Assembly (NCBI GenBank): GCA_037893245.1 | Contig: JBAIAA010000697.1 | Span: forward strand, 930,001-994,000 | Reading direction: 5' to 3' | Length of the DNA stretch: 64,000 bases | DNA from: Crossaster papposus | Lineage: Eukaryota; Echinodermata; Asteroidea; Velatida; Solasteridae | Shown here: piece after piece, positions 51,400 to 62,070 of the stretch | How positions within the stretch are numbered: position 1 is the stretch's first letter | Layout: every line of letters begins with the position of its first letter | Program-made: the position numbers and the translations under genes | The notes under the pieces: generated by a model | Seen by the model: the letters and a program-made list of their open reading frames with translations, nothing else | Databases searched by the model: none | What the model was told of the DNA's origin: nothing

Positions 51400-51680
51400 C
51401 CCCCCCCCCCCCACCCAAATTACTAAAAAGTCCACATTTTCCGGATAAATAATGGTATTTTGATGTAGAAATAACTGTACTGCGCAGGCACACGAACAAT
51501 TTTGGTTCCATTTTTGGTCCCATCAGTACAAATTCGCCCCCCAAATTACCAAAAGGTCCACATTTTCCGGGGTAAATAATGGTATTTTGATGTAAAAATA
51601 ACGATACTGGCCCTGAGACAATTTTTTGTTTCATTTTTGGTCCCATCAGTACAAATTCGCACCCCCCCCCCCCCCCCCCC
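51400..51680. repeat. two 125-bp direct repeats with C-runs
   Basis: Two copies of the unit containing aggtccacattttccgg, aataatggtattttgatgta and ggtcccatcagtacaaattc (51412-51540 and 51541-51665), bounded by C-runs at about 51398-51410 and 51662-51680. No gene. Confidence 0.8.
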
Positions 51681-52013
51681 ATAAAAAAATCCTGCGTACG
51701 GGCCTGCTATGCACTGTTAAAAGGTTTCGTTTCACTTTATTTATCGAATTCCAGGTTTTTTGTTAATTAAATCAAAATCATTTAAGACAAAAAATGAAAA
51801 TCAAATGTCGACAAAAATATTTACCCTATTAACTTGAACAGGCTTTTACTCATAAATAAATGCATTATCGCGACTTATGTCATCTTTTCCTGGAGCGGGT
51901 CGTACATATGTGATTCAACAGTATTGTTTTTCACAGGGGTGGAGAGTCGAGTCATTTGCCTGTAGTGACTCAAGTCATTTACTCATTGGACTCGACTCGG
52001 CAAACAAATATAT

Positions 52014-52634
52014 GTGACCTGTCATCACAAAATGAGAGTAAAGTCGCACAATGTGATTCAGAGATATGGCCATCCAAAGTCAAAATATGAAGGGGTGATC
52101 AATTTTAAGATTTTGCGTAATTTGGAAAGCCCAAGTCCTCCTCTACATATTCCCATTTTTTGGGTGAGATCAGATGATCGAAAACCTCTTAAATTACGCG
52201 ATTTTGCATAGTTAGTGTTTGGATTAATGTCCATTAGCGGTCTAATTAACACTAATTAAATATGCAAATCAGGTTCTCGTAAGTATCCCACGTTTTCAAA
52301 ATTTTGATATTTTGTTGTTTAAACAATAGTTTGTATGTTTGGACAATTTCAAGAAGAAATAATGATTTAATAGCCGTTGCTATGCTAAACCGAACCTTAC
52401 TTGTCCTGTTTTGTAATCTTTTTTGTGTTTTTGTTTAAGATGTTTAAAGTAAGTTTTCTCCCAAACACGTTTTGTTAAACCCTTGACTTTTTAGAGCGCT
52501 GTAAAAAGTATTTATCGCAAAACCCCCAAGTGTTATATACCATTGGAAAGCTATTTTTCTCAAGAATTTGAAAATACAAATATCTCAATTTTCAATATTT
52601 CCGACTTTACTCTCATTTTGTGGTGACAGGTCAC
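52014..52634. mobile_element. GTGACC-type MITE
   Basis: TIR gtgacctgtcatcacaaaat with gagagtaaagtcg and its inverse at the right end. 621 bp, no ORF. The flanks (actcaagtca... motifs) belong to another repeat. Same terminus class as 48692-49109 and 53932-54389. Confidence 0.75.
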
Positions 52635-52717
52635 AAATGACTCAAGTCACCGACTCAATTTGAGTAAGTGACGCGAGTCATTACAATTCTGAAATGTTCA
52701 GGGCCTGACTTTATTAC

Positions 52718-52867
52718 CGTGTTTTGATTGGCATCTCCATAGGCTGGTGGGTAGGACAGCAAGACCTCGTAGGTGACAATCTTAGCCGAGTCTATCCCCT
52801 GGGCGAGCCAGCTGTCTCGAACCCACTCCGCCTGCTCCTTGCTCACAGCGCTCCCTGCTACGTGGGA
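52718..52867 (-). CDS. NAALADase-like exon
   Basis: 150 bp, phase 0 at both ends. Acceptor preceded by a long pyrimidine tract (ttcttcttcttcttttttt, then aaccaacaag), donor AACACG|GTAATA. Reads SHVAGSAVSKEQAEWVRDSW, LAQGIDSAKIVTYEVLLSYP and PAYGDANQNT. HxAGS..., W...G.D..... Y.VLLSYP is the start of the ectodomain in this family. Confidence 0.92.
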
Positions 52868-53010
52868 CTTGTTGGTTAAAAAAAAGAAGAAGAAGAATTC
52901 TCCCGTTCAATCCTCCAGCTCAATTGGGCCCACGAAACATTCCAAATCATATCAGCTCCCAGGGGAGTGAGTACAGACGATGTGCCCTCTGATGTCACGT
53001 GTTTACATCT

Positions 53011-53455
53011 GGGGCCAATTTCATAGAGCCGCTATAAGCACAAAAATTTGCTTAGCACCAAAAAGTCTTGCTCATTAAAAACAGGGCCCAATTTCATAGC
53101 GCTGCTAAGCACACGATTTTCTGCTAACCGAGCCTCCGTCTATTTAAACAGTAGAATCTCCATGCGCGCGCAAACGTTAGCACAAAAACGCCGTGAAATA
53201 GCGCTTAAGGTTAGCAATTTTTTCTGCTAAAGTTAGCACAGCTTTTCCGCTAACTGATAAGCAGCGCTATGAAATTGGGCCCTGGTTACCAGCCAAAATT
53301 CTACGTGTTTTTCATGCTAAGCCAAAAACCAGCTGATTATCAATCGAAAACAATAAAGATCACTGGAAAATTTGGTCTGTAACCTTGTTTTTGCCAAGGA
53401 CAAATTTTCATGCTAAGCAAATTGTTCTGCTTAGCAGCTCTATGAAATTGGCCCC
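53011..53455. mobile_element. ggggcc MITE with a second ggggcc-type MITE nested inside
   Basis: The outer copy (TIR ggggccaatttcatagagcc) is split at 53084-53282 by a diverged relative with TIR gggcccaatttcatagcgct. Removing the inner one restores the spacing seen at 59133-59374. Confidence 0.8.
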
Positions 53456-53639
53456 TGTATTCAAACGTGCCCGGCAGTGATGCGCACCCATCGTGTTTTA
53501 CATAAAATTTGCTTAAAGAGTGACGTCGCAGGTCAGATCGCCTTTGACTTATGTGACCTCTGATGTTATCTCTTAACCAAATTTATATTGACGGGCACAT
53601 TTGAATACAGATGTAAACAGAGGCACATCGTCTATACAG

Positions 53640-53845
53640 CTCAATGCTGCCATTTCGGCGCAAAGCAGCTAATAACAACCATCTCCGCCCTCGCATGTAC
53701 CCATTTACTCCTGGGTGGGGTGAAGAGCTGGTGACAAAGTGCCTTGCCCAAGGGCACACGCACCATAATCCTAGGCTTGACTCGAACTGCTGCTTTATAT
53801 AACCCACAGACGGTGAATTCGATGCCGCAGACCACAAGCAACGCA
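53640..53845 (-). mobile_element. tRNA-derived SINE fragment, reverse orientation
   Basis: On the minus strand: box B-like gttcgagtcaagcc, then gtgtgcccttgggcaaggca and ctttgtcaccagctcttcac, common SINE body phrases. The head upstream (about 53785-53845) is degenerate. Confidence 0.6.
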
Positions 53846-53864
53846 TTAATGGGTCAGGTTGGCG

Positions 53865-54565
53865 TAGCAGTTCTTTCCTAGCTCGCCTTCCACCGCCGCG
53901 ACCTGGGTTCTAATCTCGCCTAGGCCAATATGTGACCCGCTCTGCAAAAATGAGTCTGATGTCGCATAATACATTTTCACAAAAAGGACTGCTTTATTGT
54001 CTCAGAGGTGATTTTTCTTTCAACAATTCATTTTTTTGGTTTAAGGTTTTAAGGTTTCTCCGACACCTATTTTTTTCAGAACTGATTGTTTGAACAAATT
54101 GTTTTGATCCCTAAAGTAGATTTAATCAAGGTTTTTGTCATCCTCTAACCATATAGCATCTAAAAAAGCACTAAAATTATAAATCTTCATTTCTGTTCAA
54201 AAACATTTTTAATATACATGTAACTGAGAAAAAGCAAATTTCAAACAATCGTAAAAGACCAATGCATTACACTACAGAGTTGTGCCATATGTCAAATAAA
54301 AGCTTATTTCATGCTCTTTCTGACCAACTGTAAAACTAATTTTAAAAAATTGTTTAACACATCAGACTCAATTTTGCAGAGCGGGTCACATATGTGGATT
54401 GGGTTTTCAGTCCCTGCCTGACTCCGTAGGTTAACCCCCAGGATATTCTTCTGGGGTTCTCCTCTCACCTCTAAAACTAACAAATTCTTCTCATTGTCTT
54501 CTCTCTACAGGTTTCTTCAGGCTCACGAGCTACAGTGCCTAGAGCGCTTTTAAGGGATCCTTGGT
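53865..54565 (+). mobile_element. SINE interrupted by a GTGACC MITE
   Basis: Head with tagctcgccttccaccgccg and box B gggttctaatctcgcc (to 53931), the MITE at 53932-54389, and body/tail resuming with gtggattgggttttcagtcc to ggctcacgagctacagtgcc (54520-54540). The tail matches the SINE at 50618-50946. Confidence 0.7.
53932..54389. mobile_element. GTGACC-type MITE with 4-bp target duplication
   Basis: TIR gtgacccgctctgcaaaa...tgagtctgatgt, 458 bp, flanked by atat at 53928-53931 and 54390-54393. Removing element and one atat rejoins the SINE as ccaatatgtggattggg. Confidence 0.85.
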
Positions 54566-54899
54566 TTTAAATAACTAGAAAAAAATGGCACTCGGTAGAG
54601 TGTGGACCTAGCTCTGCCCAAACCACAAAAATGCCTTTTTCGGGATCTAGATCCAAATCAATCTCAAAATTTCACGGAATCATCCCTGACCCATAATCTA
54701 TCTACCGACCAAGTTTCGTTAAAATCCCTTCCGTAGTTTTTACCCGTAATCTTGCTAACAAACAAACCCCAGCAAAAACATTTACCTTCCTGGGGAAGGC
54801 AGTAGTGGCAGTATAATAATCTTTAAAACAGCCTCGATCTGAATCATCCTTGACCCTTGACCCGTAATCCATCGACCCATCAAGGTTTGTTAAATCTAT

Positions 54900-55725
54900 A
54901 GTCTTGGTTTCAAGACGTCCTAATTGCGGTATGCAATGTAGGCCGCCCATGCGATGCCCTCTAACATACACCATATACCACGAAATTACCTTCGAATAGG
55001 TCGTTTTGGCTAACTCACATAATCGCTCGAAATTCCAATTGTGTCGCACTTCATGCATTTGCATGCGCATGTGACGTTGCGTGAATAATCGCATGACGTA
55101 ACATGAATAATCGCCCACTCATTGGTCAAGTTTCTGAATTGCGTCACGTAATTATGCACGTAACGTCACAGGTGCATGCAATAAGCCATTTGCGCGTGAC
55201 CCCGAGCTAAATTTGAATAACATCTGGTACACTGACTTGCTCACACAGCTTGGCACCGTTGAACTTTGAATTCTCCAGACCAAAGACACTGTTGCCATAT
55301 CACATGATTCGGGGCAAGCTCTTGCATAGTTACGTAACAGACGTTCAGCACCAATACAGTGTTCACAATAGTATGGCACAAAGACACCAGACCATTCCGG
55401 AGCTGGGGGTTGCTAGCGTAAAGCTTGCCCCGAATCACGTGATATAGCAACAGTGTCTTTGGTCTGGAGAATTCAAAGTTCAACGGTGCCAAGCTGTGTG
55501 AGCAAGTCAGTGTACCAGATGTTATTCAAATTTAACTCGGGGTCACGCGCAAATGGCTCATTGCGACACAATTCTGCTTAGATTTTTTCAAGTGATGTTG
55601 TGAGTTAGCCAAGACGTCTATTCAAAGGTGATGGCGTGATGTACGACGTACGTTATTAGAGGGTGTCAGCATTGGCGGCCTACGCGCGCGGCATTCCGCA
55701 ATTAGGACGTCTTGCGACCAAGACT
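54900..55725. mobile_element. MITE (agtcttggtttcaagacgtcc termini) with nested MITE
   Basis: The inverted ends share caagacgtcctaattgcgg, gtaggccgcc and ccctctaa. The inner element 55184-55558 is a near-perfect foldback of about 375 bp with arms over 100 bp (agccatttgcgcgtgacccc, ggtacactgacttgctcaca), the intact relative of 48420-49201. Confidence 0.8.
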
Positions 55726-55824
55726 TAATAAATTCCTGCAGTATAGTTTTTCCTACTACGTAAGAGTAATCCTACTAACAAACAAACAAACACCGGCAAC
55801 ATCAAAACCTCCTTAGCGGAGGTA

Positions 55825-56959
55825 CTAACCCTAACGCTCCTCAATCCTCCAAAGTCTTCATTGCAGTTTTGGAGGATTTTTGAGGATTGAGGCTGAATGG
55901 GGTTTTCAAAAAAATGAGGATTTTGAGGATTGCGGCACAATGTTATTTCAAGTGTGGAGAATTTTTGAGGATTGAGGCTGAATGGGGTTTTCAAAAAATG
56001 AGGATTTTGAGGATTGAGGCACAATGTTATTTCAAGTGTGGAGAATTTTTGAGGATTGAGGCTGAATGGGGTTTTCAAAAAATGAGGATTTTGAGGATTG
56101 AGGCACAATGTTATTTCAAGTGTGGAGGATTTTTTAGGATTAAGGCTGAATGGGGTTTTCAAAAAATGAGGATTTTGAAGATTGAGGCACAATGTTATTT
56201 CAAGTGTGGAGAATTTTTGAGGATTAAGGCTAAATGGGGTTTTCAAAAAATTAGGATTTTGGAGGATTGAGGCACAATGTTATTTCAAGTGTGGAGGATT
56301 TTTGAGGATTGAGGCTGAATGGGGTTTTCAAAAAATGAGGATTTTGAGGATTGAGGCACAATGTTATTTCAAGTGTGGAGGATTTTTGAGGATTGAGGCT
56401 GAATGGGGTTTTCAAAAAATGAGGATTTTGAGGATTGAGGCACAATGTTATTTCAAGTGTGGAGGATTTTTGAGGATTAAGGCTGAATGGGGTTTTCAAA
56501 AAATGAGGATTTTGAGGATTGAGGCACAATGTTATTTCAAGTGTGGAGGATTTTTGAGGATTAAGGCTGAATGGGGTTTTCAAAAAATGAGGATTTTGAA
56601 GATTGAGGCACAATGTTATTTCAAGTGTGGAGGATTTTTGAGGATTAAGGCTGAATGGGGTTTTCAAAAAATGAGGATTTTGAGGATTGCGGCACAATGT
56701 TATTTCAAGTGTGGAGGATTTTTGAGGATTGAGGCTAAATGGGGTTTTCAAAAATATAGGATTTTGGAGAATTGACTTTTTTCGATCCTCCAGAATCCTC
56801 AGTGCAGTTTTAAAGAATTTTTGAGGATCGAGGATGAATGGTATTTTTTTTTAAATGAGGATTTTTGAGGATTGAGGCACAAAAGGTTATTAAAAAAATG
56901 AGGATTTTGAAAGATTGAGGACAGTTTCTAGCAAAAAGGGTCTAGGGGGTTAGGGTTAA
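55825..56959. mobile_element. TTAA-type element with telomere-like termini carrying an 84-bp minisatellite
   Basis: Left CTAACCCTAACGCTCC (55825-; TTAA mutated to CTAA), right GGGGGTTAGGG then TTAA (56956-56959). Same terminal design as 47472-47621 and 49759-50225. The body is almost entirely the 84-bp tandem repeat. Confidence 0.6.
55868..56760. repeat. 84-bp minisatellite, about 10.5 copies
   Basis: The unit has gaggattttgaggattgagg, cacaatgttatttcaagtgt, ggaggatttttgaggattga and ggctgaatggggttttcaaa. 84 is 28 codons and the unit is stop-free in one frame per strand, giving long repetitive ORFs on both strands (up to 173 codons). I regard both as artefacts. Confidence 0.92.
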
Positions 56960-57730
56960 TAACATCCAAAAACAGGTGACCCTGATCAACAATGATTTGG
57001 TTGTTTTACTTTTCTGATAGATGCAAACAAAAAAGCTATCTTCAAAGTTGATGTGTCCATGCTTTTAGAGAGTAAATTGCACCCTGAATTTGTTTTTCAA
57101 TTTGAATTAATAATTTTATGTAGCATTATATTTGTTATGAGATTTCAAATGATACTTATATACAAATACTGTATATATATATATCTGTGCAACTCGCTCC
57201 AAACTTGGCGAGCAATTTGAGCAATGATAAAAAAACCTTTTAAAACTGTAGAAAGGCCTGCCAATGCAACCAATTAAATGTATTCGTTAGAGTACATTAT
57301 ATATTAATTCAGAATTTGTTACAAGAAATAAAAAATAAATTTCGAAAAAGCCCTGCCACACTAACTTTAATTACAAGCAGTATACATGTACATGTACATG
57401 TACGAAAAGTCAATAATAAAGTTCTACATGTACTATGCAAATAATGTCCGTGCCAAGTTATTTTCTGTGCAAAGTAGATCTATAAAACTAGCTGCAATAA
57501 ACTAGCAGTGAATAATAAACCGCAAAGTTTCCGTGTTTTAATAGGGAGCAAAGGTTCAGGGCAAATCTGCCCTAATCTTTATGTACATAATTTAAACAAA
57601 CACTTATCATACAAAAGATGTAGGCTTATCACTACCAATAAACCGAATTGTAATTTACATATCAACAAAAAATGGAATAACATTATAACCCTGTCCTGTG
57701 GGAAAATTCTGGATTTAACAAACTTAATAT

Positions 57731-57897
57731 AGGTAATAACAGTGCGAGAACCCGGTTGTTACTGCGTGGTAATGACCGGGTTGGGGGATGACCGCTGGTA
57801 ATGGATCGAGCCGAAGGCGAGGTCCATTACCAGCGGTCATCCCCCAACCCGGTCATTACCACGCAGTAACAACCGGGTTCTCGCACTGTTATTACCT
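57731..57897. mobile_element. 167-bp perfect palindrome (75-bp arms, 17-bp loop)
   Basis: Arms 57731-57805 and 57823-57897 are exact reverse complements (aggtaataacagtgcgagaa...); the loop is tcgagccgaaggcgagg. The flanks have ttaata on both sides (57725-57730 and 57898-57903), a possible 6-bp target duplication. Perfect arms indicate a very recent foldback insertion. Confidence 0.85.
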
Positions 57898-59132
57898 TTA
57901 ATAAATACCTTTTTAACGAGAAAAATGGTGAAAATACTCCGAATTTCGCGACTTCGCGGCTTCTTTTACGCCGTTTTACAAACGCAGCTTCGTTTTCGTA
58001 TTTTGGCTTTGTTCATGCATGGAGGAACTCTTATTCCTCCATGGTTCATGTAGTTTAGCAGTGGTACAGTTGTTTTCCTAGTTCCGGATTTTTTCTAGTT
58101 CCAGATCGCTTCAAATAAAAACCTACCTTGTTATGGCTTGGTCTCCAATACTATTTGTTTAGATGAAGTGCATTTGGAAAAGAAACATACAAGCTTCTTG
58201 ATACATAAGTAAAAATAAGTCGAAGTAAAAGTCTCAAATCTGCCAAAGACTGAACGTTCATTTTTTTTTCTAGTTCCGGATCGCCCGTAAAATACATGCA
58301 TCAACAGCACGCGCGCAAGCGATTTCATATGACGTGTTCTAATGGACCATGGAGAAATGTCTCCATGGTGGGACAAAGTTTATCGGATCGTTGCCGCGCG
58401 CAACACACGTACACGGACAAAACATTTCAAAGCATTTCTTTGCAAGTCCTTTTTTTTAAACTTTATTGGAAGTTAAAGTATTTGACATTTATTTTAAACT
58501 GTATTTATATAAATTAATGAAAACTTTATCAGAAATATAGGCTTGATTCGGGTTGGTTCTAGCGTGATAATTGTTCATGTACGTACATGTACGAAGCAGT
58601 TTTTTTACTCGATCCGGAATTGGTTAAACTGATCCACAACTAGAAAAAGGGATGTCGGTATATTTGACGTCGTACAGTATGTATTTTAAAATAAAGAAGA
58701 GCATAAATATCGAAACAAAAACTGTAGTTTCTCCATCACTCAAGGTAAACTACTAAACCTATTTCATTTAAATTTCGAGGATTAGACTTGCCGAAAACAG
58801 CCTGAATATTTTTTGCGATCCGGAACTAGGACTAACGTCTGTAAATGTGGCCAGAGTGCAGCCCAAAGCCGGGGTTTAGAAAACGGCCCTTGGAAAACCC
58901 ATGATGTTACTACATATAATGACCGGCACGTGATCGAGTCTCGGCCAATCAGAAGCCTTCAACTCTCCTAGGTATTTATTAATACCATTTAATATTTACA
59001 TTTTGAAAACAGTTTTGTGAAACTTGGTTTCAGAAAAGACAGGAAAAACCTAGTACATATATGCTTGTATGTCCCCCCTTTTTATCATGTCCCGTTTGTT
59101 TCTTGTACATAGCATTTTGCCTCAGAAAATCT
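57898..59132. other. intron sequence, no gene recognised
   Basis: Single-copy-looking A/T-rich DNA. Three phrases tagttccgga occur (58081, 58272 and nearby), plus ctccatggttc/tctccatggtg. Nothing codes convincingly and no splice-flanked exon was found, although a short exon of the host gene should lie between 52867 and 61833. Confidence 0.45.
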
Positions 59133-59374
59133 GGGGCCAATTTCATAGAGCTGCTAAGCAAAAAGAATTGCTTAGCACAAAAAGTCTTGCTCATTAAAAA
59201 CAGGTTAACAGCCAAAATTTTACGTGTTTTTCATGCTAAGCAAAAAAACAGCTGATTATAAATCCAGAACAATAAAGATCAGGTGAACATTTGGTCTGTA
59301 ACCTTGTTTTTGCCAAGGACAAATTGTCATGCTAAGCAAATGTTTGTGCTTAGCAGCTCTATGAAATTGGCCCC
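59133..59374. mobile_element. ggggcc MITE, third copy
   Basis: TIR ggggccaatttcatagagct and its inverse; 242 bp, about 85-90 percent like 41519-41765 by eye. Confidence 0.85.
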
Positions 59375-60177
59375 TGGTTAAAATCGAAATATTAGGCTCT
59401 CTTATATTCTTAACTTATTTGATTTGTATATTTCACGTCATTTAAGTCAGTAAGCAGTTTGCAGCAGTTTTAATCTTACTCAATTATTGTTGACAGAGTT
59501 ACCGAAATTTCCCAAGAGGGGTCGAATTGACCATATGGGACCAATTTGTTTAAATACATTTTTATTTTATGCATTATAGGACAAATAAGGTAGCCCATTA
59601 TGCTGTGGGCAACATGCCTGGCCTACTACACAGGAAATGAGTAAACAAAATTCACATTTGTAAACATGTTTACATGCTGCTAAACACATTTAGCATAATT
59701 AAAGATGGCTATCATTGAACATTGACGTTTAGCTGCTAATCCCCAACAGGTCATTCACATTGCAACACTTGCACATTCAAACAAAATCGAGAAAACCTGG
59801 CCCCATTAATTTGACATCTCTTGGGAAATGACTAATGTAATATCCCTGTCAACAATTATCAGATTTTGGACATTTGATGTGGGTATAGCTTTGTAAACCG
59901 TACTTGGTTTCACATTCTTCGTGTGGCATTTCGTTGTATTTTGTTTGTATCATTTTTTGGGGGACACTTGTGAAAGACAACATTGTATCCACGCACACAA
60001 CATTAAACTGACCTTGAACCTTGTTGTACTTTAGAAACTCTGAGTGCAAGTGGTTTTCCAACAAGTTCACAAACAGGTTGTTTTATTTCGTTCACATGTC
60101 TGGAGTTAAAGTTATTACTTTTTTTTGCTGTTATATTTGTACCCATTTTATTTAATAGTAGTACTAGAATGTTTTCA

Positions 60178-60512
60178 TTTAAAGGTAGGATACACCATTG
60201 GTAATTGCTTGAATTAATCATGAATGGGTAGATTTGGGAGGTTGTATTTTATAGTAAATATCTTTTAACTGACCTGTCAGAAGTTTTACAATCATGAATG
60301 CCGAGTAAAAAGCAGTAGTTTTCCTTGTTCTTGTTTGGCGATCGTACTTGATTTTTTTTTACTACATTACTACAGGATATCTACAGGTACAAAATAGCGC
60401 AATCATTTTGCTGGATGTCTAGAATCATTTACTTTCAAATTAGTAAGATATTTATTTATAATTTAGTTGTAATTTTGTTTTGATATCTGCAAATAGTGTA
60501 TCCCACCTTTAA
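60178..60512. mobile_element. MITE with ttaaaggtaggatacac termini
   Basis: Left tttaaaggtaggatacacc, right gtgtatcccacctttaa. A similar but single end (ccaatggtgtatcgtaccttta) borders the element at 46611. No ORF. Confidence 0.7.
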
Positions 60513-60821
60513 GTCTAGGTCTGCAGCTGCCATTGAAGGAAATTGATCTCGACATATTTATGTACTGCAAACAACCCCCTATCTGTTACACCACGTTGGC
60601 CCCAGTACCGCAAAAACAGAAGGGGAAGGGGGGGGGGGGGGGCAACTCCCCTAAACCAGCACACTATGGTGTCTCGAAAAACGGTGCAAGTAGAACTAAT
60701 CTTTTTAATCATAAACATAATAAAGTTATTAAGATTGCTATCAACAAGCTACACACTCAGAAAGACTACAAATTTAGGTTTCATCAGATATTTGGTTTTG
60801 TCTGTCTAGAGATATACCCAA

Positions 60822-61262
60822 TTAACCCTAACCCTACCTAATGCTACTTTTTACTACTAGTAGTAAAAAGTAGTATGCAGTACTCTCACTGACTTGTGTG
60901 CAATGCCTGTAGTCATTTTTAGTATTTGGTACTTCACCCCTAATTGCACTCGTAGTACTTTTTTAGCATTGGGTCCCTCTGCTTGCTGAGTGTGCATGGC
61001 CCATGTATGCTGTGTAAGGTGTTCTAAACTCTACAGCAAAAATTGTCACTTGGGACACAGCAATGGGTCAAGGCTGGACTACTGCATTTTTTGCCAGGTA
61101 AGTATTACTGACCTGCATTGCCACTATTAGTACTTTGTAGTTGGCAGTATCTGCACTCTGTCAGTACACACCCAATCATCAGTCACGGAGAGACCCAATG
61201 CTACAAAATACTAAGTAGTATTCTGTAGTACGCAGTTCTTTAGCCCAAAGTAAGGCCTAGGG
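60822..61262. mobile_element. TTAA-type element, second copy of the 49759-50225 body, right end eroded
   Basis: Starts TTAACCCTAACCCTACC (60822) and follows 49759-50215 almost base for base (about 95 percent by eye) to gtaaggcctagggtg, where the terminal GGGTTAGGGTTAA is absent. The tacatg in the hairpin loop of the first copy is shorter here. Confidence 0.75.
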
Positions 61263-61832
61263 TGTGTGCCACCTTTTTAGTTTAACTATTAGGTCTAATC
61301 CGACGACAAAACACATCTTACACCCGTAAGATTGGACATTTAAGGGCTTCAAAGGAGATCATAAAAGTGTGAACATGCATAGCTAAATTGATAGCTCAAC
61401 TTAATCTTGAGATTGAATAAGTTCAGGTAATTGAGAGGTTTCAAAGAAATATCACCCTTTGCATAAGATGCTGGTATCGCTAAGCGCTTAGAAGCATTCT
61501 TTCTCTCAAAGTAAAAATGGCACCCACTAGATTTTGATCATATATCTTTAAATTGAAAAAAGAAAATCGGGTAAAATAAAAATCTGAAAGCTATAATTTA
61601 GTTATCTTGAAGCTCATAAAAAAAATATAAAAATACCACTTTTCTAGTAAATGACACACCAGGCATAATATAATTTTACATGATGCTTCAAACTGTCATT
61701 CACAAACAGATACATGAAGTAAACTTAGTAAGGTATTTAATAATATATATATTATATATATATTTGGCGTTTGCAAATGTTGTAGGCCTATCTATAGGCC
61801 TATCTATGCTCTATAAAATTTGACCTGCTTAC

Positions 61833-62070
61833 CGTAAATTTGACTCGATGTTTGCCGCCACGATCCCATTGATAAGCTTGCCGCTGATGCTAGCGTCGGG
61901 TTCACGGACGGCGTTCTGATAGCTGGGCGGCGCGGTGGGTGCGCTCGCCGTGGGCCCCCGCCAGCCGCCGTGGCCGGCGCGGTCACAAAATGACCTAGTA
62001 AAATGCCCACACCGATCCCAACAGCAAGCACCACTGCCGCAGATATTCCCACCACAACTTTGGGGTTCAT
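61833..62070 (-). CDS. NAALADase-like exon 1: start codon and signal anchor, with a frame break
   Basis: The ATG at 62068-62070 (MNPKVVVGISAAVVLAVGIG) begins a short cytoplasmic tail and a membrane anchor of about 22 residues (VVVGISAAVV...ILLGHFV), as expected for a type II protein. After an Ala/Gly-rich stretch the reading changes frame at a G5 run (C-run 61955-61959 on the plus strand). The downstream frame reads SYQNAVREPDASISGKLING and IVAANIESNL up to the donor TTACG|GTAAGC. One extra base in the run would join them. Either a sequence error or a real mutation; exon length plus one gives the phase I infer. Confidence 0.75.

Larger units (their letters stand above)
44086..62070 (-). other. 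host gene: glutamate carboxypeptidase II / NAALADase-like, 5' seven exons
   Basis: Exons in coding order: 62070-61833, 52867-52718, 49509-49369, 47941-47816, 45749-45569, 45123-45030, 44184-44086. From the second exon on, all junctions have AG/GT borders and matching phases (0,0,0,1,2,2). The product is a type II membrane protein: short N-terminus, anchor, then the protease-associated part of the M28 ectodomain. The pieces match this family in order. The zinc-binding catalytic part must be encoded further left; it was not found between 1 and 44086, so the next intron either holds the whole transposon stack or the gene is truncated. A small exon between 61833 and 52867 seems to be missing from my model, since exon 1 ends in phase 2 and exon 2 starts in phase 0. 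FOLH1, NAALAD2 and NAALADL1 orthology cannot be separated by eye. Confidence 0.85.

Noticed and set aside
55725..56775. Four long ORFs (127-173 codons)
   Set aside because: Periodic translation of the 84-bp minisatellite on both strands; unit length divisible by three explains the openness.
57508..57732. 74-codon ORF as the missing host exon
   Set aside because: Wrong strand and no family motif.
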